DNA of 64,000 bases from DASUPK01 sp963724665 (GTDB lineage: Bacteria > Actinomycetota > Thermoleophilia > Solirubrobacterales > 70-9). The stretch is from the NCBI GenBank assembly GCA_963724665.1, contig CAVRVH010000007.1, positions 744,001 through 808,000 of the forward strand, written 5' to 3'. The notes beneath the pieces were generated by a model. It had not been told where the DNA came from, did no database searches, and worked only from the letters and a program-made list of their open reading frames with translations. This document shows positions 1 to 6,484 of this stretch, piece after piece. How positions within the stretch are numbered: the stretch's first letter is position 1; each line of letters begins with the position of its first letter. A program made the translations under genes and the position numbers.

Positions 1-1539
1 CGAGACCTCGGGAAGGTCGAGCCCTTCTCGGAGCAGGTTGACTCCGACGAGCACGTCGTACTCGCCGAGGCGCAGCTCGCGGATGATCTGGATCCGCTCC
101 AGCGTGTCGATCTCGGAGTGCAGGTAGCGAACGCGGAAGCCGTGCTCCAGCAGGTACTCGGTCAGGTCCTCGGCCATCTTCTTCGTCAGCGTCGTGACCA
201 GAACGCGCTCGTCCTTCTCGGCCCGGACCCGGACCTCGTTCATGAGGTTGTCGATCTGGTTCCTGGTCTCGCGGACCTCAACGTCGGGGTCCACGATCCC
301 GGTCGGGCGGACGATCTGCTCGACTACCCGCGAGGACTCCGCCTTCTCCCACGGCCCCGGCGTCGCCGAGACCAGGACCATCTGCTTCACGCGGTCGAGG
401 AACTCGTCGAACTTGAGCGGGCGGTTGTCGACCGCGCTGGGCAGCCGGAAGCCGAAGTCGACGAGCGTCGACTTGCGCGAGAAATCGCCCTCGTACATCC
501 CTCCGATCTGCGGGATCGTCTGGTGCGATTCGTCGACGAAGAGGACGAAGTCGTCCGGGAAGTAGTCGATCAGCGTGTACGGCGGGCTCCCGGGGGGACG
601 GCCGTCGAGGATCCGCGAGTAGTTCTCGATCCCCGGGCAGAAGCCGAGCTCGCGCATCATCTCCACGTCGTAACGCGTGCGCTGCTGGAGCCGGTGAGCC
701 TCGAGCTGCTTGCCGTGCTCCTCGAAGTGTGCGACCTGGTTCCGGAGCTCACGCTCGATCTCGTCGACCGCGCGCTCCATGGTCTCCTCCTTGACCACGT
801 AGTGGCTCGCCGGCCAGACCGAGACATGGTCGATCACGTCGAGGATCTCGCCGGTCAGCGGGTCGAAGTGCTGGATCGCCTCGATCTCGTCTCCGAAGAG
901 CTGGATCCGGTAGGCCGACTCGGCGTAGGCCGGATAGATCTCCAGCACCTCGCCGCGGGCCCGGAAGGCGCCGCGGGCCAGGTTCTGGTCGTTGCGCCGG
1001 TACTGCATCCCGACGAGCTTGCGGAAGACGTCCTGCCGGTCGATCCAGTCGCCGACCTTGAAGAGCTGCATCTGCTCGCGGTAGAGGTCCGGCGAACCGA
1101 TCCCGTAGATGCAGGAGACCGAGGCGACGATGATCACGTCGTCCCGGGCGAAGAGTGAGGCGGTCGCGGAATGGCGAAGGCGATCGATCTCGTCGTTGAT
1201 CGAGGAGTCCTTCTCGATGTAGAGGTCCTGCGCGGGGACGTAGGCCTCGGGCTGGTAGTAGTCGTAGTAGCTGACGAAGTACTCGACGGCGTTGTCGGGG
1301 AAGAACTCCCGGAACTCGTTGCAGAGCTGCGCCGCCAGCGTCTTGTTGTGCGCAATCACCAGCGCCGGGCGCTGCACGCGCTCGATCGTCGCCGCCATCG
1401 TGAAGGTCTTGCCGGTGCCGGTCGCGCCGAGCAGCGTCTGAACGCGCTCCTTGGACTCGATGCCCTCGGCGAGACCCTCGATCGCCTTCGGCTGATCGGC
1501 CGTCGGCGTATAGGCCGGATTGAGCTTGAACTTCGGCAT
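1..1539 (-). CDS. uvrB: UvrABC excinuclease subunit B (3' end cut by window edge)
   Basis: UvrB is the damage-verifying helicase of bacterial nucleotide excision repair; it is loaded by UvrA and recruits UvrC. The 513 visible codons begin MPKFKLNPAYTPTADQPKAI. They include the Walker A motif GATGTGKT near residue 40, the beta-hairpin region with SYYDYYQPEAY, the DESH box in LFVDESHQTIPQ and the VGVNLLREGLD helicase motif just before the edge. The C-terminal part, including the UvrC-contacting domain, lies outside the window. A TACGCT box (1547-1552) ends 7 nt before the ATG, so the transcript may be leaderless. The motifs make the identity very secure. Confidence 0.97.
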   Translation of the reverse strand, partial: MPKFKLNPAYTPTADQPKAIEGLAEGIESKERVQTLLGATGTGKTFTMAATIERVQRPALVIAHNKTLAAQLCNEFREFFPDNAVEYFVSYYDYYQPEAYVPAQDLYIEKDSSINDEIDRLRHSATASLFARDDVIIVASVSCIYGIGSPDLYREQMQLFKVGDWIDRQDVFRKLVGMQYRRNDQNLARGAFRARGEVLEIYPAYAESAYRIQLFGDEIEAIQHFDPLTGEILDVIDHVSVWPASHYVVKEETMERAVDEIERELRNQVAHFEEHGKQLEAHRLQQRTRYDVEMMRELGFCPGIENYSRILDGRPPGSPPYTLIDYFPDDFVLFVDESHQTIPQIGGMYEGDFSRKSTLVDFGFRLPSAVDNRPLKFDEFLDRVKQMVLVSATPGPWEKAESSRVVEQIVRPTGIVDPDVEVRETRNQIDNLMNEVRVRAEKDERVLVTTLTKKMAEDLTEYLLEHGFRVRYLHSEIDTLERIQIIRELRLGEYDVLVGVNLLREGLDLPEVS

Positions 1540-1546
1540 CTACCCC

Positions 1547-1552
1547 AGCGTA
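1547..1552 (-). promoter_or_regulatory. -10 box of uvrB
   Basis: TACGCT on the minus strand fits the actinobacterial TANNNT pattern. It ends 7 nt before the uvrB ATG, leaving no room for a ribosome-binding site in the transcript. No convincing -35 hexamer was identified. Confidence 0.4.
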
Positions 1553-1585
1553 CTGGGGGCCCAGGGCGTGCCTGGAGCGCAGGGA

Positions 1586-2158
1586 CTACTCGGCGGCGGT
1601 GATCCCCTCGGCGGTCGCGCCGAGCGCTCGAACCAGCATCTCGACCAGGACGTCGCGATCGGGCGCGCCCTCCTCGAGCCAGGTCAGCATCGCCGCCTCG
1701 ACGTAGGACGTCCAGGCGCGCAAACCGACGCGGACCGCTGGACGATCCGGATCGAGCCCCATCGCCTGGGCGAGGTTGCTGACCCGCCACCAGCGCGCGC
1801 GCTCCAGCGCATCCCGGACCTCGGTGAATCCCACGGCGCGCGTCATCAGGTTGCGGTAGCCCGCCGGATGCTCGCTGATCGCGTCCGCGAAGTTGCGAAG
1901 GCCCTCGCGCAGACGCTCGACCGGCTCCAGCTTCGGATCCGGCTCGACCCGCGAGCGAAAGCCCTCGATCAACGGCTCGAGGCAGGCGACATAGAGACCC
2001 TTCTTGCTGCCGAAGTACTGGAAGAGCAGACCGTGGGAAACCCCCGCCGCCTCTGCGACCTCGTCCACCGAGACGTCGTCGTAGTCGCGGTCCCCGAAGA
2101 CCTCGAGGGCGGCGCCGAGGAGCTGCTCGCGGCGCTCGCCGGCCCGCTCGGTTGTCAG
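1586..2158 (-). CDS. TetR-family transcriptional regulator with non-standard start codon
   Basis: TetR repressors bind palindromic operators through an N-terminal helix-turn-helix and release them on ligand binding. The HTH is visible as VDEVAEAAGVSHGLLFQYFG, followed by an all-helical ligand domain. The first ATG/GTG/TTG in frame is the GTG at 2068, which would delete helix 1. Upstream the frame reads TTERAGERREQLLGAALEVF, a typical TetR N-terminus, open back to a stop at about 2179. The likely starts are therefore CTG at 2158 (190 aa, used here) or ATC at 2173. The gene is divergent from the copper-enzyme gene, and two palindromes lie between them, so it probably regulates that gene and itself. 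Confidence 0.85.
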   Translation of the reverse strand: MTTERAGERREQLLGAALEVFGDRDYDDVSVDEVAEAAGVSHGLLFQYFGSKKGLYVACLEPLIEGFRSRVEPDPKLEPVERLREGLRNFADAISEHPAGYRNLMTRAVGFTEVRDALERARWWRVSNLAQAMGLDPDRPAVRVGLRAWTSYVEAAMLTWLEEGAPDRDVLVEMLVRALGATAEGITAAE

Positions 2159-2181
2159 AGGACGCGATGCGATGGGTCAGC

Positions 2182-2187
2182 TTAGTC
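2182..2187 (-). promoter_or_regulatory. Putative -10 of tetR overlapping an operator-linked -35
   Basis: On the minus strand TTGACT, inside the palindrome at 2191-2207, is followed after about 17 bp by TAAGCT. This gives a plausible promoter whose -35 is buried in operator 1, consistent with autorepression. The predicted transcript would start within about 6 nt of the ATC codon at 2173. Confidence 0.4.
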
Positions 2188-2190
2188 CGG

Positions 2191-2207
2191 GTTGACTTCG
2201 AGTCAAC
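2191..2207. promoter_or_regulatory. Palindromic operator 1 (likely TetR site)
   Basis: GTTGACTTCGAGTCAAC is a perfect inverted repeat with 7-bp arms and a 3-bp centre, in the divergent intergenic region between tetR and the copper-enzyme gene. A near-identical copy lies about 70 bp away at 2261-2277. Assignment to the adjacent TetR protein is inference. Confidence 0.7.
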
Positions 2208-2260
2208 ACTCAGTAGTGGGTGCCCGGGCGCGGAATTCCGCTGTTAGGGTGGCTGCGGTC

Positions 2261-2277
2261 GTTGACTCCGAGTCAGT
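2261..2277. promoter_or_regulatory. Palindromic operator 2 (likely TetR site)
   Basis: GTTGACTCCGAGTCAGT has the same left arm as operator 1 and differs in the central base and one base of the right arm. It lies just downstream of a TAGGGT box (2245-2250) that could be the -10 of the copper-enzyme gene. A bound repressor would therefore block early transcription. Confidence 0.65.
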
Positions 2278-2315
2278 CTCGGGTCTCAGAGGAGGAGAGA
2301 GTGGGAGGCTCGCGC

Positions 2316-3941
2316 ATGGAAGCGCGCACGCATTCAAGGCTCGCGGGCGGGCCGGTTCGATTCGCCGCGCTGCTGGCGACGGTGGCCGGCATCGTCATGC
2401 TCGCGCCCGCCGCGGCTTCCGCCTTTCCCCCCTCCCAGGGTTGCGACGCCGGCACACCGACAGGGCCAACGACGAGCACCTTTGAGTGCAACGTGCCCAC
2501 GGGAACGATCGGCGGCTACGAGGTGCGGCAGTGGGTCCTCCCCGTACCGAACCCGCTCAACTCAACTACCGGGCCCGGCACGACGGGATGGATCACCCAT
2601 ATGGAGACCGACGTGATCGATGACGCCACTGGCGAACAGGTGCCGATCCAGCGGCTGATGTTGCACCACATCGTCTTCACCAACCTCGCGCGACAGGACA
2701 CGACCTGTGCGGGCAAGGGCTACGTCGGCTTCGGTGGGGAAAAGGACTTCGGCAACACATTCGCCCCGCAGCGTTTCTACGCCGCGGGCGAGGAACGGGC
2801 GAAGATGTCACTGCCCGCGGGCTACGGCTACCGGGACAACCCGAATGATCCGTGGGGTGTCGTCGCGATGGTGATGAACCATCGATCCGTCTCGGATCAC
2901 GCCTTCATCCACTATCAGGTGACGGTCGACTCGAACCCGCTGACGGAGGTGACCCCCTACTGGTTCGACGTCCGCGACTGCCATGCCGATCCGATCTACA
3001 ACATCCCGAGCGTCGCCCAGAAGGCCGCCAAGGCGAAGAAGAGGAAGGCCGGCAAGAAGAGTGAGGCTTCGGCCGCCGGTAAGCAGAAGAAGGGCAACGG
3101 CAAGAAGGGCAAGAAGCGCAAGAAGAAGGCGGCCGCCGCCCCGACGACCGACAACACCGAGGACGTCACCTTCGCCCACAGCGGCTACCTGATCGCCGGC
3201 GCGGGCCATGTGCACGGCGGCGCGATCAAGGAGACGCTGACCGAGCCCGGCTGCGGCAACCGCCAGGTCGCCGAGTCAGATCCCACCTGGGGGCTGCCGG
3301 ACCACCCGTTCTACAACGTCAGACCGATCCTGCACGAGCCGGGCCCGATCAACATGAGCGCCTTCAGCGACACGACCGGCCTCCCGGTCAATGCCGGCGA
3401 GACGCTGAGGCTCAACTCGATCTACGACGACTCCCAGCCCCACGTACGCGTGATGGGGATCATGATCGCCTACTTCGCTGCCAATCCTTCGGTGACGACG
3501 AACTGCGGTCCCGTTCCCGACTGGACGATCTTGAAGACGAATCAGCCCGGCCGCAGCGGCCCCATCCCGTTCACGATCCCACTCACCGGGCTCGACGCCA
3601 ACGGCCAGGCGACTCCGATCAACGCGCCGCCCGGGCAGCTCCAGAACGGCGGGGCGAACACCGTGGTCCCCGTCGGCGACCGCTTCTTCGGCGATCCGAA
3701 CCTACGTGTGAAGCAGGGCTCGTACGTGACCTGGCAGTTCGCGAGCCAGGAGCTTCACAACGTGACGCTGGCCAACGGCCCCCTCGGCATCGGCTCCGAC
3801 AACCTGGACGGAAACCGGACCTTCACCGAGAAGCTCAACCGCCCGGGGACCTACCGCTTCTTCTGCGCGCTACACCCGGTGCAGATGCAGGAGCGGATCG
3901 TGGTCACGCCCAAGAAGAAGAAGCACAAGAAGAAGCACTAA
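2316..3941 (+). CDS. Secreted PHM-like copper type II monooxygenase fold fused to a plastocyanin-like domain
   Basis: This 541-residue exported protein has a signal peptide (about residues 1-36, ending APAAASA). Its copper-ligand pattern matches peptidylglycine/dopamine monooxygenases: HH at 117-118 and H189 for the CuH site, an HVH pair at 298/300, and M380 or M383 in VMGIMIAY for CuM. A lysine-rich linker (about 230-275) separates the two halves. A C-terminal cupredoxin has H481, C517, H520 and M524, the complete type 1 copper set, and the protein ends in a Lys/His tail. The family match is by motif only and the substrate is unknown. The ATG at 2316 has GGGAGG 7 nt upstream; an in-frame GTG at 2301 with AGGAGG is an alternative. 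Two palindromes in its promoter suggest TetR control. Confidence 0.75.
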   Translation: MEARTHSRLAGGPVRFAALLATVAGIVMLAPAAASAFPPSQGCDAGTPTGPTTSTFECNVPTGTIGGYEVRQWVLPVPNPLNSTTGPGTTGWITHMETDVIDDATGEQVPIQRLMLHHIVFTNLARQDTTCAGKGYVGFGGEKDFGNTFAPQRFYAAGEERAKMSLPAGYGYRDNPNDPWGVVAMVMNHRSVSDHAFIHYQVTVDSNPLTEVTPYWFDVRDCHADPIYNIPSVAQKAAKAKKRKAGKKSEASAAGKQKKGNGKKGKKRKKKAAAAPTTDNTEDVTFAHSGYLIAGAGHVHGGAIKETLTEPGCGNRQVAESDPTWGLPDHPFYNVRPILHEPGPINMSAFSDTTGLPVNAGETLRLNSIYDDSQPHVRVMGIMIAYFAANPSVTTNCGPVPDWTILKTNQPGRSGPIPFTIPLTGLDANGQATPINAPPGQLQNGGANTVVPVGDRFFGDPNLRVKQGSYVTWQFASQELHNVTLANGPLGIGSDNLDGNRTFTEKLNRPGTYRFFCALHPVQMQERIVVTPKKKKHKKKH

Positions 3942-3951
3942 GCCGCGCGGA

Positions 3952-3957
3952 TAGAGT
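3952..3957 (+). promoter_or_regulatory. -10 box of gloA
   Basis: TAGAGT ends 7 nt before the GTG start at 3965. It lies just after the stop of the copper-enzyme gene, so gloA probably has its own promoter and a leaderless message. Confidence 0.4.
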
Positions 3958-3964
3958 TCGCATC

Positions 3965-4342
3965 GTGCGGCTGATCCACACGTGCTACCGAATCACCGAT
4001 CCCGATCGGTCGGTCGCCTTCTACGAGGCCCTGGGGCTCGAGAAGCGGCGCGAGATGCCGATCCGCGACGAGGCAATCAACATCTTCATGGGTGTGCCGG
4101 GTGAGGAGTTGCCCGAGCTCGAGCTGACCCACAACTACGGCGTCGAAAACTACGAGCTGGGAACTGCCTACGGTCACGTCGCACTCACGGTCGACGACCT
4201 GGACGTCACCCTCGCGCATCTCAAGGAGATGGGGATCGAGCCGGAGAAGCCCCCGTATCGAATCCACGAGGGCGGTTCGCGTCTCTGCTTCGTCAGGGAC
4301 CCCGACGGCTACAGGGTCGAGCTGCTCGAGCTGACGGGCTGA
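3965..4342 (+). CDS. gloA: Lactoylglutathione lyase / glyoxalase I-like VOC protein
   Basis: This 125-residue single-module VOC protein matches the length and layout of glyoxalase I, which isomerises the methylglyoxal-thiol hemithioacetal. The four metal ligands can be read as H5, E53, H71 and E119, close to H5/E56/H74/E122 of the E. coli enzyme. The segment RDPDGYRVELLEL is the classic C-terminal motif. Actinobacteria often lack glutathione, so the thiol cofactor may be mycothiol or another; this is inference. The GTG start sits 7 nt after a TAGAGT box. Confidence 0.85.
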   Translation: MRLIHTCYRITDPDRSVAFYEALGLEKRREMPIRDEAINIFMGVPGEELPELELTHNYGVENYELGTAYGHVALTVDDLDVTLAHLKEMGIEPEKPPYRIHEGGSRLCFVRDPDGYRVELLELTG

Positions 4343-4346
4343 TGGA

Positions 4347-4380
4347 CGCGCCCCGGGGACGGGGTGGCCGCTAGGGCGCG
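4347..4380. terminator. GC-rich hairpin between convergent gloA and protease genes
   Basis: CGCGCCC (4347-4353) pairs with GGGCGCG (4374-4380) around a GC-rich loop, at the meeting point of two convergent genes. There is no T-tract. The 15 bases 4363-4377 are identical to the right end of the 98-bp repeat copy at 27971-27985. Confidence 0.35.
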
Positions 4381-5201
4381 TTGATGAAGTCCAGGCTCGC
4401 GGAGACCCTCGAGTAGACCGTCGGCGCGGCGGGCAGGCCGCAGAGCGCGCCGCCGTAGGAGACGGTCCCCACCTCGACCGGGCCCGTGGCCGTGTCCGCG
4501 ACGAGCGGTCCGCCGCTGTCGCCCGAGCAGGCCGTGGTATGAATCTTGAAGCGCCCGGGCTTCTTCTTGAGAGCACCGAGCGCGCAGATCATGCTCTCGG
4601 GCGCGAACAGGTCGCGCGTGTAGGCCTTCAGGCAGCGGTTGTCGGCCCGCGACTGCTCGATTGTCGCCTTCAGGAAGCCCGAGAGCTTCGTCCCGAACGG
4701 ATTGGTCGCGCCGTACCCGGCCACACGCAGCTGCGCGCCGACGGGCGTCGTCGCGGCATTCTGATCCGGCGTCGCCAGCGCCACCGGCGTGACGTTCGCC
4801 GGGGCCGCCAGATTGAGCACGGCCACGTCGTGCAGGCCGGTCTGCTCGAAGTCGGGATGGACGCGTCCGGAGACCACTCCGATCGACTGCCCCACCGAGG
4901 TGTCACGAAGGGTCGGGCGCCCGACGATCACCTGGAAGTTGGCCAGGTTGAAGCCGTCGACGCAGTGCCCTGCGGTGAGCACCTTGGTGGGCCCGATCAC
5001 CGAGCCGCTGCAGTGCATGTGCCCCTTGCGGAAGATCGCCACGGCGAAGGGCCATTGGCCGGGATCGGCGCGGCTACCGCCGACGATTGACGCGCGGGCG
5101 CGCGGAGCGGCTGGTGCCGCGGAGGGCAGCGCGCAGATCCCCACCGCCGACGCGAACGCCAGCGCGGCGATCAGGCTGCGTTTTCGGCGACTCAGCTCCA
5201 T
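4371..5201 (-). CDS. Secreted trypsin-fold (S1) serine protease
   Basis: This 276-residue S1-family protease has a signal peptide (about 1-31) and a short propeptide ending before IVGG at 39-42, the usual activation site. The catalytic triad is H79 (LTAGHC), D125 (HDVAVL) and S229 (GDSGGP). The specificity-pocket residue six before the serine is T223 rather than Asp, so trypsin-like cleavage after Lys/Arg is unlikely; a chymotrypsin- or elastase-like preference is inferred. Paired cysteines fit an extracytoplasmic protein. It is convergent with gloA and lies downstream of the lytic transglycosylase on the same strand. Confidence 0.9.
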   Translation of the reverse strand: MELSRRKRSLIAALAFASAVGICALPSAAPAAPRARASIVGGSRADPGQWPFAVAIFRKGHMHCSGSVIGPTKVLTAGHCVDGFNLANFQVIVGRPTLRDTSVGQSIGVVSGRVHPDFEQTGLHDVAVLNLAAPANVTPVALATPDQNAATTPVGAQLRVAGYGATNPFGTKLSGFLKATIEQSRADNRCLKAYTRDLFAPESMICALGALKKKPGRFKIHTTACSGDSGGPLVADTATGPVEVGTVSYGGALCGLPAAPTVYSRVSASLDFINAP

Positions 5202-5222
5202 GGTCTCCTCTCCGATCCCTGC

Positions 5223-5897
5223 TCAGTCGAGCCCAAGCTCGTGACGGTAGTGGTGGGCGTACTCGTCCCGCTTCTCGAGCACATTCTCCACGTAGTCGCG
5301 GGTTTCCGGGAAGGGAATGTCGTTCAGGCTCAGGCTCGAGCCGCCCCAGGCTGCAACGTTGGTCTCCCCGGCGTTGTACGCAGCCAGTGCGGCGATCTCA
5401 TTGTCCCCGAACTTCTGGATCAGGTAGTGGAGGTAGAAGGTCCCGTAACGGATGTTGATGTCGGGGTCCGAGAGGTCATCGAACTTGAAGGTCTGGCCCC
5501 CGCTCAGGCTCTCGATCACCTTCGCGGTGCTCGGCGTGATCTGCATCAGCCCGCGCGCGCCCGCATGCGAGGTCTGGTCACGGAAGCGCGACTCGTTGTA
5601 GATCACCGCCGCGATCAGGTCCGCAGGCACGTCCTTCTGGGCGGCCTGCTGTCGGATGATGTCCTCGTGCTGCAGCGGCAGCGTGACCTCCTCCAACGTG
5701 CGCTGGAAGCGGTCGCTGTTGGCGAGGAGAAACCCTCCCAGAGCGACAACCAGGAGCGTGCCGCCGATCATCATCGTGCGGCGGCGACGCTGCGAGCGCT
5801 TACGGGCCTTGGTCTGCGTGGTCCTGCGCGTCTTCGAGCGCTTGGCGCTGCCGCTCGAGCGCGTGCGGGCGGACCGCACGGAGGTGCTCGGGCTCAT
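5223..5897 (-). CDS. Membrane-anchored lytic transglycosylase (SLT fold)
   Basis: This 224-residue protein cleaves peptidoglycan glycan strands. A very basic N-terminal cytoplasmic segment (1-42) is followed by one membrane helix (about 43-60) and an SLT domain. The catalytic Glu is E102 in AAVIYNESRFR, followed by GARGLMQITPSTA and the AAYNAGETNV motif, all typical of Slt70/MltE-type enzymes. Its ATG overlaps the coaE stop by 4 nt, so the two are translationally coupled. The order rpsA-coaE-transglycosylase suggests one operon. Confidence 0.92.
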   Translation of the reverse strand: MSPSTSVRSARTRSSGSAKRSKTRRTTQTKARKRSQRRRRTMMIGGTLLVVALGGFLLANSDRFQRTLEEVTLPLQHEDIIRQQAAQKDVPADLIAAVIYNESRFRDQTSHAGARGLMQITPSTAKVIESLSGGQTFKFDDLSDPDINIRYGTFYLHYLIQKFGDNEIAALAAYNAGETNVAAWGGSSLSLNDIPFPETRDYVENVLEKRDEYAHHYRHELGLD

Positions 5898-6484
5898 TCA
5901 CCGCCCCCCTTGCGCAGTTCGTCGATCAACTGATTCACCTCTCTATCCAACTCCTCAAGCGATGCATCGTTGCGGATGACGTGGTCGGCACGACGCTCCT
6001 TCTCGGCCTGATCCAGCTGTCTGTCCTCGCGGCCTTCGAGCCCGGCCTGCTCCCGTTCACGTAGGCGGGCGTCGCGGAGCCCATCGTCGGCGACTACGGC
6101 GAGAGTGGCATCGAACGCGTCCTCCATCGCGGCCTCGAAGAGCAGGGGGACCTCGACCACGGCGATCTCCACATCGGAGCCCAGGCTTTGACGCCACTCG
6201 AGCACGTGCGCTCCGACGCGCGGGTGGGTGACGCTCTCCAGCCAGGCCAGCTCATCCCGGTCGGCGAAGACGATCTCCCCCACCCTGTCGCGGTCGACCG
6301 TCCCGCCGGGAGCGATCTGACTGCCCCAGCGCTCGACGAGAGCGTCGCGCACCTGCTCGTCGTCGAGGATGTCGTGGGCGACCTTGTCGGTCGAGAGGAC
6401 CGGCACATCGCGTCGCTCAAACGCTGCCAGCGCTTCCGACTTCCCGGCTCCGATGCCTCCCGTGAGGCCTACGAAGCGGGTCAA
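5894..6484 (-). CDS. coaE: Dephospho-CoA kinase
   Basis: CoaE phosphorylates the 3' hydroxyl of dephospho-CoA with ATP, the last step of coenzyme A synthesis. The 196-residue protein starts MTRFVGLTGGIGAGKS with the P-loop at about 9-16. It contains the VTHPRVG motif and the VVEVPLLFEA segment that are characteristic of the family. Its length matches single-domain CoaE; there is no fused C-terminal domain as in mycobacteria. The start overlaps the rpsA stop by 4 nt, and rpsA-coaE linkage is common in actinobacteria. Confidence 0.95.
   Translation of the reverse strand: MTRFVGLTGGIGAGKSEALAAFERRDVPVLSTDKVAHDILDDEQVRDALVERWGSQIAPGGTVDRDRVGEIVFADRDELAWLESVTHPRVGAHVLEWRQSLGSDVEIAVVEVPLLFEAAMEDAFDATLAVVADDGLRDARLREREQAGLEGREDRQLDQAEKERRADHVIRNDASLEELDREVNQLIDELRKGGGE

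Noticed and set aside
2220..2315. Upstream in-frame start of the copper-enzyme gene at 2220
   Set aside because: It would begin before the likely -10 and operator 2 and add residues ahead of a normal signal peptide.
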